DNA of 64,000 bases, taken from assembly GCA_019637095.1 (NCBI GenBank), contig JAHBWG010000010.1, positions 93,085-157,084 of the forward strand. The letters are read 5' to 3'. The position numbers were made by a program, and so were the translations under genes. Positions within the stretch are counted from its first letter, which is position 1; every line of letters starts with the position of its first letter. The notes below the pieces were generated by a model, which had not been told where the DNA came from, ran no database searches, and saw nothing but the letters and a program-made list of their open reading frames with translations. The stretch comes from Sandaracinaceae bacterium (GTDB taxonomy: Bacteria > Myxococcota_A > Polyangia > Polyangiales > Sandaracinaceae). Positions 34,671 to 45,477 of this stretch are shown in pieces.

Positions 34671-35729
34671 ATGGCCGTCGTCCTGCTCGTCTCGAAGCCT
34701 CTGGGGCCGCCGTGGAACGACGGCAGCAAGAACCTCGCGCGCGACCTCGCCGAGGGGATGCGGCGGCACCTCCCGCGCGCGCTCGTCACGCAGACGGGCT
34801 GGCGCCCTCGGCGCGGCCAGGTCGAGCCGATCGGGCGGCACACCGCGCTCGCGACGCTCGCGCACCTCGCCACCGGACCGCGCCCGGACCTCTGGCACTT
34901 CTTCTTCGCGCCCAACCCGCGGACGAGCCTCGCGGCGCGCGCCCTCGGCCGCGCGCGCCGCGTGCCGTCGGTCCACACGGTGTGCTCGCGCCCGCGCGAG
35001 CTGCGCGCCGCGCAGCGGCTGCTCTTCGCGGACCGCACCGTCGTGCTCTCGAGGGCCACCGAGGTGGCGCTCGAGAGCGTCGGCGCCCGGGTGCTCCGCA
35101 TCCCGCCGGCGACCCCCGCGCTCGCGCCCCTCGATGCGGCGGCGCGCCGCGAGACGCGGCGTGCGCTCGGGCTCCCGCTCGAAGCCCCGCTCCTCGTCTA
35201 CCCGGGCGACCTCGAGCACGGTGAGGGCGCCGCGCGGATCCTCGCCGCGCACGCGCGGATGCGCACCGAGACGTGGCTCGTCATGGCTTGCCGCACGAAG
35301 ACCCGCGCGGCGCGCGAAGCGGAGCGGCGGTTGCGCACGGAGTCGGGGCCGCGGGTCACCTGGGTCGGCGAGACCGGCGCGATCCACGCGCTGCTCGGCG
35401 CCGCCGACGCGGTCGCCCTCCCCTCGACCGATCTCTACGCGAAGGTCGATCTGCCCCTGGTCTTGATCGAGGCGATGTGGCTCGCGCGCCCCGTGCTCGT
35501 CGCGGCCGACTCCCCGGCCGCCGAGCTCGCCGAGGACGGCGCCGCCCTCGCCGTCGAGCCCCACCCGGACGCGATCGCCGCCGCGCTCGATGACCTCGCC
35601 GACGACGGCGCCAAGCGCGCGGCGCAAGGCGCGCTAGCTCGCCGCGCCGCGCAAAGCCGCTACGATGTCGCCGCGATGGCGGCAGCGTACGAGCGCCTCT
35701 ACGACGAGCTCGCGGGAGCGCCCGCGTGA
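34671..35729 (+). CDS. GT4-type glycosyltransferase
   Basis: A 352-residue cytoplasmic enzyme with the two-domain GT-B plan. The first half has LLVSKPLGPPWNDGS and DLWHFFFAPNPRTSL; the second half has LGLPLEAPLLVYPGDLEHGEGA and the donor-binding region AADAVALPSTDLYAKVDLPLVLIEAMW, which includes the E-x7-E-like acidic motif. It therefore probably transfers a nucleotide-sugar residue to a lipid or polysaccharide. The next gene overlaps its stop (GTGA) and encodes a methyltransferase, so both may act on the same glycan or lipid. Confidence 0.82.
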   Translation: MAVVLLVSKPLGPPWNDGSKNLARDLAEGMRRHLPRALVTQTGWRPRRGQVEPIGRHTALATLAHLATGPRPDLWHFFFAPNPRTSLAARALGRARRVPSVHTVCSRPRELRAAQRLLFADRTVVLSRATEVALESVGARVLRIPPATPALAPLDAAARRETRRALGLPLEAPLLVYPGDLEHGEGAARILAAHARMRTETWLVMACRTKTRAAREAERRLRTESGPRVTWVGETGAIHALLGAADAVALPSTDLYAKVDLPLVLIEAMWLARPVLVAADSPAAELAEDGAALAVEPHPDAIAAALDDLADDGAKRAAQGALARRAAQSRYDVAAMAAAYERLYDELAGAPA

Positions 35730-36469
35730 GCGCGGAGCTCGAGCGGACGCGCCGCTACTACGACGACTTCGCGCCCGACTACGAGCGCGCGCGGCACGAG
35801 GGCTACCACGCGCTGATCGACGAGCTGACCGTCGAGCTGCTCGCACCCTATGCTCGCGGCCGCCGCGTGCTCGAGGTCGGCTGCGGGACCGGCCTGCTCC
35901 TCTCGCGCGTCGCGCCGCTCGCCGCCGAGGCGGTCGGCGTCGACCTCTCGCCGGGCATGCTCGAGCGCGCGCGCGCGCGCGGCCTCGACGTCGTGGAAGG
36001 GTCGGCGACGCGCCTCCCGTTCGAGGACGCGGCGTTCGACCTCGTCTTCAGCTTCAAGGTGCTGGCGCACGTCGAGCCGATCGAGCACGCGCTGCGCGAG
36101 GCGGCGCGCGTCGTCCGGCCGGGCGGGCACGTCGTCTTCGACGTGTACAACCGCTGGAGCCTCCGCCACCTCGCGCGGCGCCTCGCCGGCGCGCGCGCGA
36201 TCGGCCGCGCGCATCGCGAGGACGACATCGTGACGCGGTGGGACTCGCCGCGCGAGGCGATCGCGCGGCTGCCCCCCGAGCTCGAGCTCGAGTCCGTCGC
36301 GGGCCTCCGCGTCGTGACGCCCTTCGCGGCGCTGCACCGGGTGCCCGGCGTCGGCGCGCTCGCCGCCCGCGCGGAGCGCGCGAGCGTCCGCTCCCCGCTG
36401 CGTTGGCTCGGCGGGTTCCTGGTGATCGTCGCGCGCCGCGGTTGCCAGGGAAAAAGCAGGCCGCTATAG
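35726..36469 (+). CDS. Class I SAM-dependent methyltransferase
   Basis: A 247-residue cytoplasmic methyltransferase. Motif I is VLEVGCGTGLLLSRV near residue 50, motif II AVGVDLSPGMLERAR, then GSATRLPFEDAAFDLVFSFKVLAHV, and motif IV/VI region VRPGGHVVFDVYNRW. The order and spacing fit the UbiE/COQ5-like group, but the acceptor cannot be told. The GTG start overlaps the stop of the glycosyltransferase by four bases, implying coupled translation. Confidence 0.85.
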   Translation: MSAELERTRRYYDDFAPDYERARHEGYHALIDELTVELLAPYARGRRVLEVGCGTGLLLSRVAPLAAEAVGVDLSPGMLERARARGLDVVEGSATRLPFEDAAFDLVFSFKVLAHVEPIEHALREAARVVRPGGHVVFDVYNRWSLRHLARRLAGARAIGRAHREDDIVTRWDSPREAIARLPPELELESVAGLRVVTPFAALHRVPGVGALAARAERASVRSPLRWLGGFLVIVARRGCQGKSRPL

Positions 36470-36483
36470 GTCCCCGAAGGCGA

Positions 36484-37440
36484 ATGGGCAGCTCACGCGA
36501 CGAACGAGGCGTGGACATGCTCCGTCGGCGGGCCGAGCGCGCGATCGACGAGGGACGGGGCCGTCTCGTCATCGAGCCGCTCCTCGAGGCGATCCTCGAG
36601 CGCGCGGCAGAGGACGATCCTGTGCGCACGTTCGCGCACCGGCATCTCGCCGAGCTCGTGCTCGAGCGCGATCCGTGGGTCGCCGCCCTGCACCTGCGCA
36701 AGGCGCTCGCCCAGCGCGGCGCGGACGACGTCGCCCATGCCCTGATGGCGCTCGCGCAGGCCCTGCTCGGCAACTACCGCGCCGCGGTCGCCTCCTACCA
36801 GCGCGCGCTGCGGCTCGCGCCGGAGAACCCCTGGTACCACCACAACCTCGGCCACCTCCTCGACGTCGCGCTCGACGATCCGCGCGCCGCGCGGCCGCAT
36901 CTCGAGCTCGCGCTCCGCGAAGCGGACCCGGCCGAGCACGAGATCACCGCGAGCGCCGCCCACTGCTACGCGCGCCTCGGCGAGCTCGAGATCGCGCGCG
37001 AGCTCGCGCAGGCAGCGTCTCTCGCGGCGCCCACCAACCGCGAGCACATCGCGCTGCTCGAGTGGATCGAGCGCGGCGCGCCCGCCGACACGCCGGCGCA
37101 ACCGCGGCGCAGCGACGCGCGCCCGCCGACACCGAAGGACGCGGTCGCCACGCTGCTCGAGCGCCACCTCGAGGAGGCCGGCTTCACGAAGGGGCAGGTC
37201 GCGGGCGCGCGGGCGCTCTGGGCGGACTACCGCCACGAGCGCGCGCCGCGCGTGAAGAAGCCCGAGGTGCTCGCCGCCGCCCTGCACCTCGCGCTCGCGT
37301 TCGTCCTCGGCGAGGGTCGAGTCACGAAGGCCTCGATCGCGCGGCGCTACGGCGTCGCGCCGGGGAGCGTCTCGAGCCGGTACGCCGACATCCGCGACGC
37401 GCTGCTACTGCGGCCGGGCGATCCGCGCTACGGCGCCTGA
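36484..37440 (+). CDS. TPR protein with C-terminal HTH-like domain
   Basis: A 318-residue cytoplasmic protein. Residues about 50-190 carry TPR-like helix pairs (ALMALAQALLGNYRAAVASYQRAL, PWYHHNLGHLLDVAL, AAHCYARLGELEIARELAQAA). The C-terminal domain (about 220-318) is helical and includes KKPEVLAAALHLALAFV, followed by ASIARRYGVAPGSVSSRYADI, which looks like a helix-turn-helix. I am not sure of the family, though it resembles C-terminal domains of SEC-C/DUF6398-like proteins. A DNA- or RNA-binding role is inferred from that motif only. The ATG at 36484 lies 14 bases after the methyltransferase stop. Confidence 0.7.
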   Translation: MGSSRDERGVDMLRRRAERAIDEGRGRLVIEPLLEAILERAAEDDPVRTFAHRHLAELVLERDPWVAALHLRKALAQRGADDVAHALMALAQALLGNYRAAVASYQRALRLAPENPWYHHNLGHLLDVALDDPRAARPHLELALREADPAEHEITASAAHCYARLGELEIARELAQAASLAAPTNREHIALLEWIERGAPADTPAQPRRSDARPPTPKDAVATLLERHLEEAGFTKGQVAGARALWADYRHERAPRVKKPEVLAAALHLALAFVLGEGRVTKASIARRYGVAPGSVSSRYADIRDALLLRPGDPRYGA

Positions 37441-37453
37441 CGCGCGCGCCGGA

Positions 37454-38383
37454 TTATCGCAAGTCTCGTTGCGCGCGCACGAGCGCGGTCATCACCTCGT
37501 GCGACGCCGAACGGATCGCGGCCGGCGCGCTCGTGCCGAAGCGATCGGGGTGGACCGCCGCCGCGAGCTTGCGCAGGGCCTTGCGCGCGTCGCGCGGCGA
37601 GGCGCCGTCCGGCAGCTCGAGGAGCTCGGCGGCGCGAGCCGCCTTGCGCAGCTGTCGCGTCTTGGCGAGGAGCGTCGCGTAGCCGCGGCGCGGCTCGGGG
37701 TGGGCGCACGCACCGACCTCGCGCAGCGCGTAGAGGATGCGGAGCGCGCGGCCCGAGCCGCGCGCGGCCTGCAGCAGCGCGTCGGTCGGCGCCCCGCGCT
37801 CGAGCAGACCGAGCATCGCCGCCTCGTCCGGCCAGAGCACCGCGTCGGTGACGAGCTCCTTGCCCAGCGGCGTGAGCACGAGCACCGACTCGCCGAGCCT
37901 CCGCCGCGCCCAGGCCAGCGGGACGCGGCGCGCGCGATCGCGGAGGGCCGCGACGACCAGCTCGGCCGTCTTGGGCGGCTCCTCGAGCGCCGGTACGCCC
38001 ACCTCCGCGCTGCCCGACGTCAGCCGGAGCTCGGGCGGATCGATCCCCAGAAGGCGCGCCATCCGCCGCTCGAGCTGCTTGCGCAGCGCGTGGCTCACCG
38101 CGGCCGCGCTCGACGCCCCGACGCGCGACGCCCACGCGCCGATGGGCTCCCCGACCGCCGGCTGCCCCAGCGCGCTCCCGCCCCACGCGCCCATGCGACG
38201 CAGCGCGTCGCCGAGGAAGTCCCCGTCGTCCGGCAGGACGCGCAGCGCGACGACGCGCCCGCCGCGGACGCCGACGCGCGCCTTCACGCGGTCGGTCGCG
38301 ACGTCGAGGACCCCGCTCCGCCCCGAGCGGGCGAGCACCAGGAGGCCCCGGACGAGGGCTGCGGCGCCGGGCATCGCGTCCAT
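37454..38383 (-). CDS. DUF4388/PatA-like and DnaJ-like fusion protein
   Basis: A 309-residue cytoplasmic protein. The N-terminal region has SGRSGVLDVATDRVKARVGVRGGRVVALRV, the pattern of the DUF4388 (PatA N-terminal) domain often seen in myxobacterial signalling proteins. The C-terminal 60 residues resemble a J-domain, with LRKLAAAVHPDRFGT carrying the essential HPD motif. That suggests recruitment of an Hsp70 partner. The middle is Ala/Leu-rich helices. The start is the first ATG after a basic RRS. It is convergent to the TPR/HTH gene with 13 bases between. Confidence 0.75.
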   Translation of the reverse strand: MDAMPGAAALVRGLLVLARSGRSGVLDVATDRVKARVGVRGGRVVALRVLPDDGDFLGDALRRMGAWGGSALGQPAVGEPIGAWASRVGASSAAAVSHALRKQLERRMARLLGIDPPELRLTSGSAEVGVPALEEPPKTAELVVAALRDRARRVPLAWARRRLGESVLVLTPLGKELVTDAVLWPDEAAMLGLLERGAPTDALLQAARGSGRALRILYALREVGACAHPEPRRGYATLLAKTRQLRKAARAAELLELPDGASPRDARKALRKLAAAVHPDRFGTSAPAAIRSASHEVMTALVRAQRDLR

Positions 38384-38457
38384 GCTCCGCCGATACCGGA
38401 GCGCGGCGCTCGAGGACAAGTTTTCGGCGAAGCCGCGAGGCGCGGCGGAGGCGGCGC

Positions 38458-39357
38458 CTACTTGCGCACGACCTTCATCTGCGCCTTCGGCGCGACGCCG
38501 AGCGAGCGCAGCGCCTGCTCGGCCATCTGCCGGATCTCGGGCCGCGTCTTCTTCTGGAGCCACGGCGCGAGCTGGTTCGCGTCGAGCCGCGCGAGCTCGT
38601 TCATCGCCTCCCCCGCGCGCCCGCGCTTCTTGAGCGCCAGGCACGTGTAGACCTGCGCGCGCAGGAGCAGGCCGCGGACGTCGTCGCCGTAGGCCGCGTC
38701 GGCGGCGTCGTACGTCTCGAGGAGCTTCTTCGCTTCCTCCGGCTTGCCCGTGCGCGCAAACGCCTCGGCGCTCACCGCCGCGTACATCGCCTTGGCCTTC
38801 GCGTTCGGCTGGCGGTCGAGCCGGATCACGTCCGCGAGGCGGCGGGCGTCCTTCGTGCGGCCCCCGGCGAGGTAGAAGAGCGCGAGGTTCGCGCGCACGT
38901 CGTCCTGTACGACGGCAGGCGCCTTGTCGACGTCGATCGCCTCGAGGATCTCGATCGCCGCCTGCGGGCTCTCGCGCGCTACCAGCTGCGCGCGCGCGAG
39001 CGCGTTCATCGCGTCGCTCGAGCCCTCCGCCTCGAGCTGCTCGAGCGCGCGCTTGCGGCCCTCCGCGTCGGTCGCCTGCGCGAGGATGTCCACGATCCCG
39101 CGCGAGCGCCGCGTGAGCCGGTAGACGTAGATGCCGAAGCCGATCCCGACCAGCGTGAGCACCCCGACCACGCCTACCGGGATCCAGCCCGCCCAGCTGT
39201 CTCGGGCGTAGCCCTGGATCATCAGCGCGGTGATCCAGAGGACCACGAAGGCGCCGACGATCATCCCGATCGTCTTCCACTTGATGGTGGGTCGCTCGAG
39301 CTCGGCGAGGCCGTCGGCGGGGGTCCTCGGCTTGGGGATCTTGCCTCTCTTGGCCAC
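38458..39357 (-). CDS. Membrane protein with TPR-like cytoplasmic domain
   Basis: A 299-residue protein with two membrane helices near residues 30-75 (GMIVGAFVVLWITALMI, then VGVVGVLTLVGIGFGIYVY). The rest is soluble, alpha-helical and TPR-like (ALEQLEAEGSSDAMNALARAQL, NLALFYLAGGRTKDARRLADVI, AFARTGKPEEAKKLLETYDAA). The C-terminus is Lys-rich. It lies directly downstream of the Ser/Thr kinase on the same strand (12 bases), so it could be a partner or scaffold of that kinase. Confidence 0.7.
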   Translation of the reverse strand: MAKRGKIPKPRTPADGLAELERPTIKWKTIGMIVGAFVVLWITALMIQGYARDSWAGWIPVGVVGVLTLVGIGFGIYVYRLTRRSRGIVDILAQATDAEGRKRALEQLEAEGSSDAMNALARAQLVARESPQAAIEILEAIDVDKAPAVVQDDVRANLALFYLAGGRTKDARRLADVIRLDRQPNAKAKAMYAAVSAEAFARTGKPEEAKKLLETYDAADAAYGDDVRGLLLRAQVYTCLALKKRGRAGEAMNELARLDANQLAPWLQKKTRPEIRQMAEQALRSLGVAPKAQMKVVRK

Positions 39358-39369
39358 GTCCGGCGGGCT

Positions 39370-40698
39370 TTACCGTTCCCGGAGCCGCTCGGCAAGCCAC
39401 CCGGCCGGCGGACGCGCCCCCGGCTCGTCGCGCACGCACGCCGCGACGTGCTCCGCCCACGCGGGCGGCGGGGGGCTCGCGACGTGCTCGAGGACCTCGC
39501 GCAGCGCGACGCCGAGCGCGAACACGTCCATCGCCGGCTCGGCCGGCGCGCCCGCGCGCTGCTCCGGGGACATGTACGCGAGGGTGCCCTCCGCGCGCGG
39601 CGCGTCACCGGCGCCGACCGCGCCCCGCTCGCAGGCGAGACCGAAGTCCGTGAGCACCGCGTGCTCGTCCGCGCGGATCAGCAGGTTCGAAGGCTTGACG
39701 TCGCGGTGGACGACGCCGCGCTCGTGCACGTGCGCGAGGGTCTCGGCCGCCGTCTCGAACCAGCGGCGGATGCGCTCGACCGGGATGGCCCCCTTCTCGA
39801 GCTCCCGCCGCACCGAGCCGCCGAGCACGCGCTCCATCGCGATCGCGGCGAGCCCCTCGTCGAGATCGAAGATCCGCACGACCCCCGGATGCTCGAAGCG
39901 CGCCGGGACGCGCGCCTCCACGAGCAACCGATCCCGTTCGGACCTGCCTCTTCTATGATACACCTTGAGGGCGATCGCCCGCCCGAGCCCGAGATCCTGC
40001 GCGAGAAAGACGGTGCCTGCGCCGCCGCGGCCGAGCTCACGCTCGACACGGTATCGCCCGCGGGTCAGCGCGCCGTCCGCCATCAAGGTCGCGCCGAGGT
40101 CGCGGGCGTGGCGCTCCCCCTCGCGCAGGCGGCGCACTCGCGCGCGGGCGCGCGGGTAGTCGAGGTCCCGGGCGACGACGCGCTCGTAGAGCGCGAGCGC
40201 CCCGGTGCGGTCGCCGCGCCGCTCCGCGATCTCGGCGGCGAGCATCCAGAGGTCGAGCGGCGCGTCCGGCGCGTCGACGAAGCGTCCGAGGAGCTCTGCT
40301 GCGCCCTCGTCGTCGCCCCGCGACGCGAGGATCTCCGCGACGCGGTGGTGCACCGAGCGGGCCCCGGGGTGCCCGGCGACGAGCCGGCGGACGAGATCGA
40401 TGGCCCGCGCCTCGCGTCCGGCCGCGCGCATGCGCTCGAGCAGATCGAGGACCGTCGGCTCGTCGAGCGTCGCGGGCGGCGCGTCGGCGAGCGCCGCGAG
40501 CGCGAGGCTCGGGTCCTCCGGGGCCGCGGGCGCGCGCGCGCGCGCGGCGGCGCGGTGCGAGGGCGCTTCGTCCACGGCCTCGCCGCCCGCAGGCGCGGCC
40601 GGTCCGGTGGTGTCGGTCGCGTCGGTGTCGGTGACGGCGGCGGGCTCGGTCGCCTCCGGCTCGCCGCGCCGACCGAAGAGGCGCCGCAGCCAGCTCAC
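39370..40698 (-). CDS. Ser/Thr protein kinase with N-terminal TPR-like region
   Basis: A 442-residue protein. It opens with MSWLRRLFGRRGE, a probable amphipathic membrane-binding helix, then has a low-complexity linker and TPR-like helices (residues about 75-185, LLERMRAAGREARAIDLVRRL). The kinase (about 212-430) is intact: GRGGAGTVFLA glycine loop, ALKVY lysine, HRDVKPSNLL catalytic loop, LTDFGLA, and YMSPEQ. It is overlapped by the FHA gene (ATGA) upstream, which also opens with MSWLKRIF, so the two proteins probably localise and act together. The FHA domain could bind phospho-threonine made by this kinase. Confidence 0.88.
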   Translation of the reverse strand: MSWLRRLFGRRGEPEATEPAAVTDTDATDTTGPAAPAGGEAVDEAPSHRAAARARAPAAPEDPSLALAALADAPPATLDEPTVLDLLERMRAAGREARAIDLVRRLVAGHPGARSVHHRVAEILASRGDDEGAAELLGRFVDAPDAPLDLWMLAAEIAERRGDRTGALALYERVVARDLDYPRARARVRRLREGERHARDLGATLMADGALTRGRYRVERELGRGGAGTVFLAQDLGLGRAIALKVYHRRGRSERDRLLVEARVPARFEHPGVVRIFDLDEGLAAIAMERVLGGSVRRELEKGAIPVERIRRWFETAAETLAHVHERGVVHRDVKPSNLLIRADEHAVLTDFGLACERGAVGAGDAPRAEGTLAYMSPEQRAGAPAEPAMDVFALGVALREVLEHVASPPPPAWAEHVAACVRDEPGARPPAGWLAERLRER

Positions 40699-41864
40699 GC
40701 GCGCACCTCGACCTCGACGCCCGCGACCTCGAGCCGATCGCCGACCAACAGGTGCACCGGGAGCGCGCAGACCTGGCCCTCCAGGGTGAGCGGCGCGCTC
40801 GCGTCCGCGGTGAGCACGGCCCAGCCGGCGTCGAACGAGATCGACGCCGCGAGCCCGTCCGGCCGCAGCGCGCCCTCGCCCACGACGACGCGCGCGCCGC
40901 GGTCGAACCCGCTCTCGACGTCGACGTGGAGCGTCGTGCCGGCCGGGCGCACGTCGAGCCGGACGTCGTCACCGAGCCCCACCTTCGTCGGCCCCGTGAG
41001 CTCGAGCGGGCCCCCGATCGGGAGCCCGGAGACGAGCGTGCCGTTGCTGCTGTCGAGGTCGCGCAACACGACCGCGCCGTCGCGCACGTCGAGCGCCGCG
41101 TGGCGCCGCGAGACGCTCGTCCCGCGCACGCGGATCTCCACGTCGTCGCCTCTGCCGAGGACCGCCGGCAGGCGCCCCACGAACGTGATCTCCGCGCCGC
41201 CGAACGCCAGCCGCACACGCCCGGGAGGCGGCATGCGGCCCTCGAGCCGGCGCAGCAGCTCGGCGACCGACCGCTCGTCCGGCGCCTCGCGCAGCGCGTC
41301 GCGCAGCGCCTGGCGCGCCTCGAGGCGCGCGCCGAAGCGCAGCGCGTTCTCGTAGTCGGCGAGGTGGCGCCGCATGCGGCTCTCGTGGCGCTCGGACTCG
41401 TGCGTCTCGGACAGGAGCGCCTCGAGGCGCTCGATGTCACCGGCGAGCTCGAGGCACCGCGCTTGATCCTCCTTGCGGCCGAGGATCGCGAACGCCTCCG
41501 CGGCCTCGTGCGGCCGATCGGCCCGCTCGAGCCGCTCCGCCGCCTCGGCGAGCCGCCGTCGCTCGAACGCGCTCGTCGCGCCGCGCGCGCGGGCGTCCTC
41601 GAGGACGGCCACGCCCATGCGGCGCTCGACCTCGTCGCGCCGCTCCGCGTCGTCCGTGGGCAGCCAGCGCAGCGCGTCGTGCCAGGCCTCGAGCCGGGCG
41701 TCGAGGTCCCCGCCGCGCGCCGCGAGGTGCAGGAGCGCGTCCGCCGCGCGGACCGACTCCCCCGCCTCGGCCCACAGGGCGGCGGCCCGCCGCCACTCGC
41801 CGGCGCCCTCGGCCGCGCGCGCGCGACGGTGGCGGTTGTCGAAGATGCGCTTGAGCCAGCTCAT
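40695..41864 (-). CDS. FHA-domain protein
   Basis: A 389-residue protein beginning with MSWLKRIFDNRHRR, an amphipathic helix like that of the kinase downstream. Residues about 15-190 are TPR-like helices. An FHA domain follows (about 215-300): LPAVLGRGDDVEIRVRGTSVSRRHAAL, then DLDSSNGTLVSG, with the conserved GR, S-R-R-H and N-G. This fold binds phospho-threonine. A further beta domain is at the C-terminus (about 300-389). It is divergent from pilB with a gap of 46 bases, so it could link kinase signalling to pilus function. That is inference. Confidence 0.85.
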   Translation of the reverse strand: MSWLKRIFDNRHRRARAAEGAGEWRRAAALWAEAGESVRAADALLHLAARGGDLDARLEAWHDALRWLPTDDAERRDEVERRMGVAVLEDARARGATSAFERRRLAEAAERLERADRPHEAAEAFAILGRKEDQARCLELAGDIERLEALLSETHESERHESRMRRHLADYENALRFGARLEARQALRDALREAPDERSVAELLRRLEGRMPPPGRVRLAFGGAEITFVGRLPAVLGRGDDVEIRVRGTSVSRRHAALDVRDGAVVLRDLDSSNGTLVSGLPIGGPLELTGPTKVGLGDDVRLDVRPAGTTLHVDVESGFDRGARVVVGEGALRPDGLAASISFDAGWAVLTADASAPLTLEGQVCALPVHLLVGDRLEVAGVEVEVRA

Positions 41865-41910
41865 GAAGTATCGTTTCGAACCGCACCGCATCATCCGTGG
41901 AGTCACCCGC

Positions 41911-43614
<1,704 letters not shown>

Positions 43615-43621
43615 GGGTCCT

Positions 43622-44968
43622 TCAGACGAAGCCCGAGAGGGCGAGGAGCCCGTTGTAGGCGAGGTGCGCGACGGCCGAGACGAGCGCGCTCCCGCTCAGC
43701 GCGCGCAGCGTCGTGAGGCCCAGCCCCGTCACGCCGATGCCGACGAGCGCGCCCCACTGGCCCCACGTCTGCGCGCCGTGGAAGGCGACGAAGAGGAGCC
43801 AGGCGCCGAGGAAGGCGACGGGGACGCCGTAGCGGCGCAGCGCGCCGTAGAGGAAGCCGCGAAAGAAGATCTCCTCGGCGAGCGGCGCGGCGACGGCGAG
43901 CGCGGCGAACGAGAGCATCCCGCTCGGCCAGCTCACGAAGGTCTCGACGCTGCTCGCGGAGGTCGACGGGACGAGCCGGGTCGCGAGCTGCGCGAGCACG
44001 ACGAGCGAGAGCCCGGTCACCGCCGCCACGGGGAACCACAGCCACGCGCGCCGCGCCGGTCGGACCAGCGCGCACGCGTCCGCGCGCGCCGCGAGCGAGG
44101 CGCCTCCGACGAGCGCGAGCGCGACCGCGGCCTCGTAGAGGGCGAGGCCGACGCCCGCCGCGAGCCCGCCCGAGGCGCCCGACGCGACGAGGCCCACCGC
44201 GAAGAAGCCGGCGAGCATCAGCGCGAGACCGACGAGGACCCGGGCCCAGCCCGGGAACGGCAGACGGCGCCGCGGTGGCGCCCGCTCTTCGCCGTCAGCG
44301 GCGCTCTCGCCGGTGCCCTCACCCCGCGGCGCCGGCGCGGTCTCGACGCCGAGGGAGGCGACGACGCCCGGGCGATCCGTCGCGCGGGCGGCCAGGAAGA
44401 GCACGAGCAGGAACGACGCGCCCCAGATCGACGCCACGATGCCGAGGTCGAGATCCTCGAGCTCGCGCCGCGCGGAGATGCGGGCGCGCAGCGGCACGTC
44501 GGCGACCGCCGCGGGGAGGCCGTCGAACGTCGCGGCGATCGCGTACTCGCCGTCGGCGAGCACCGGGCCCGACCCCACGTCGAGGCACGCGCTCGTCGGG
44601 CCGCGGCGCGCCGTCGCGAGCGCCTCCTCGGTCAGCGGCACCGCGAGCCCGATCTCGTCGTCGAGCCGCACCTCGAGCGCGAGGGCCCCGGCCCACCGCG
44701 GCGCCTCCATCGGATCGCTCGCGCACAGCTCGAAGCGCGCGCGCGTGCCCTCGAAGAGGTGTGCGCGCGCGAGCACCGCCTCGGGCCCCGACGCCGCCTC
44801 GCGCAACGTCGTCGCGCGGCCGGCGAAGACCTCGCGAGCCTCGAGCTCGCCCGCGCGCAGCACGCCGAGCGCGATCGCGACGAGCGCGAGCGCAGACGCG
44901 ACCCCGAGGCCGGCGCGATGGATCACGACGCGCAGTCTATCGCGCTCGACGGCGGAGCGTGTTGGCAC
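43622..44968 (-). CDS. CPBP-family intramembrane metalloprotease
   Basis: A 448-residue protein with an N-terminal membrane helix, a periplasmic region (about 30-175, with Cys in FELCASDP and SACLDVG), then several membrane helices. The C-terminal CPBP (Abi/CAAX-type) domain has all its motifs: EEIFFRGFLYGALRRY near residue 362, FVAFHGAQTW, and SAVAHLAYNGLLA. The Glu, Arg and His of those motifs form the active site in the family. The GTG at 44968 is given; a GTG at 44926 also fits. Neither has a good ribosome site. Confidence 0.8.
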   Translation of the reverse strand: MPTRSAVERDRLRVVIHRAGLGVASALALVAIALGVLRAGELEAREVFAGRATTLREAASGPEAVLARAHLFEGTRARFELCASDPMEAPRWAGALALEVRLDDEIGLAVPLTEEALATARRGPTSACLDVGSGPVLADGEYAIAATFDGLPAAVADVPLRARISARRELEDLDLGIVASIWGASFLLVLFLAARATDRPGVVASLGVETAPAPRGEGTGESAADGEERAPPRRRLPFPGWARVLVGLALMLAGFFAVGLVASGASGGLAAGVGLALYEAAVALALVGGASLAARADACALVRPARRAWLWFPVAAVTGLSLVVLAQLATRLVPSTSASSVETFVSWPSGMLSFAALAVAAPLAEEIFFRGFLYGALRRYGVPVAFLGAWLLFVAFHGAQTWGQWGALVGIGVTGLGLTTLRALSGSALVSAVAHLAYNGLLALSGFV

Positions 44969-45199
44969 GAGAACGCACGCCGTCCGAGACGATCGCCACG
45001 CGTGATCACGATCCGAAATCGCGCTCCATACGGGGTGAATTGCGCGAATTCGAACGAGACGCTGCGTTTTCTTCGTTCGGGATTAGCCGAGCAGTCCTGA
45101 GTACTTACGTGGCGATCTCCAAACCTGAGTGACATGCGGTGGCCATACAGCTCACGCCATGGATTGTCGCGACGCTTCCCCGGTGGTAGATCGCCTCTC

Positions 45200-45475
45200 A
45201 TGCGGATCAGCAACAGTTTCAGCGAAGGCGAGATCCAGGTTCTCGACTTCATCCTCAGCACCATGCTTCGCGGCGGATCGCCGGCGATGGCCACGCGCAA
45301 CAAGGATTTCGCGTCGCTGTGCCGCAAGGTCGTGTCGATGAAGCAGCGCGTCGCGGAGACGCACCGCAAGGCGGTGCTCGGCGCGCGCAAGGCCCCCGAC
45401 GTCTCGTCGGTGGGGGAGATCGACGCCGTCGACGTGAGCGAGGGCGACGACGAGCTCATCGAGGACGTCGGCTGA
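45200..45475 (+). CDS. Small cytoplasmic protein
   Basis: A 91-residue protein with an N-terminal helical region (FSEGEIQVLDFILSTMLRGG), a basic middle (RKVVSMKQRVAETHRKAV) and an acidic tail (DAVDVSEGDDELIEDVG). No signal, membrane helix or known motif is visible. It is flanked by a 231-base upstream region, more AT-rich than usual (44969-45199), that probably holds its promoter, and by a strong hairpin just after the stop. These signals suggest a real, independently transcribed gene. Confidence 0.6.
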   Translation: MRISNSFSEGEIQVLDFILSTMLRGGSPAMATRNKDFASLCRKVVSMKQRVAETHRKAVLGARKAPDVSSVGEIDAVDVSEGDDELIEDVG

Positions 45476-45477
45476 TC

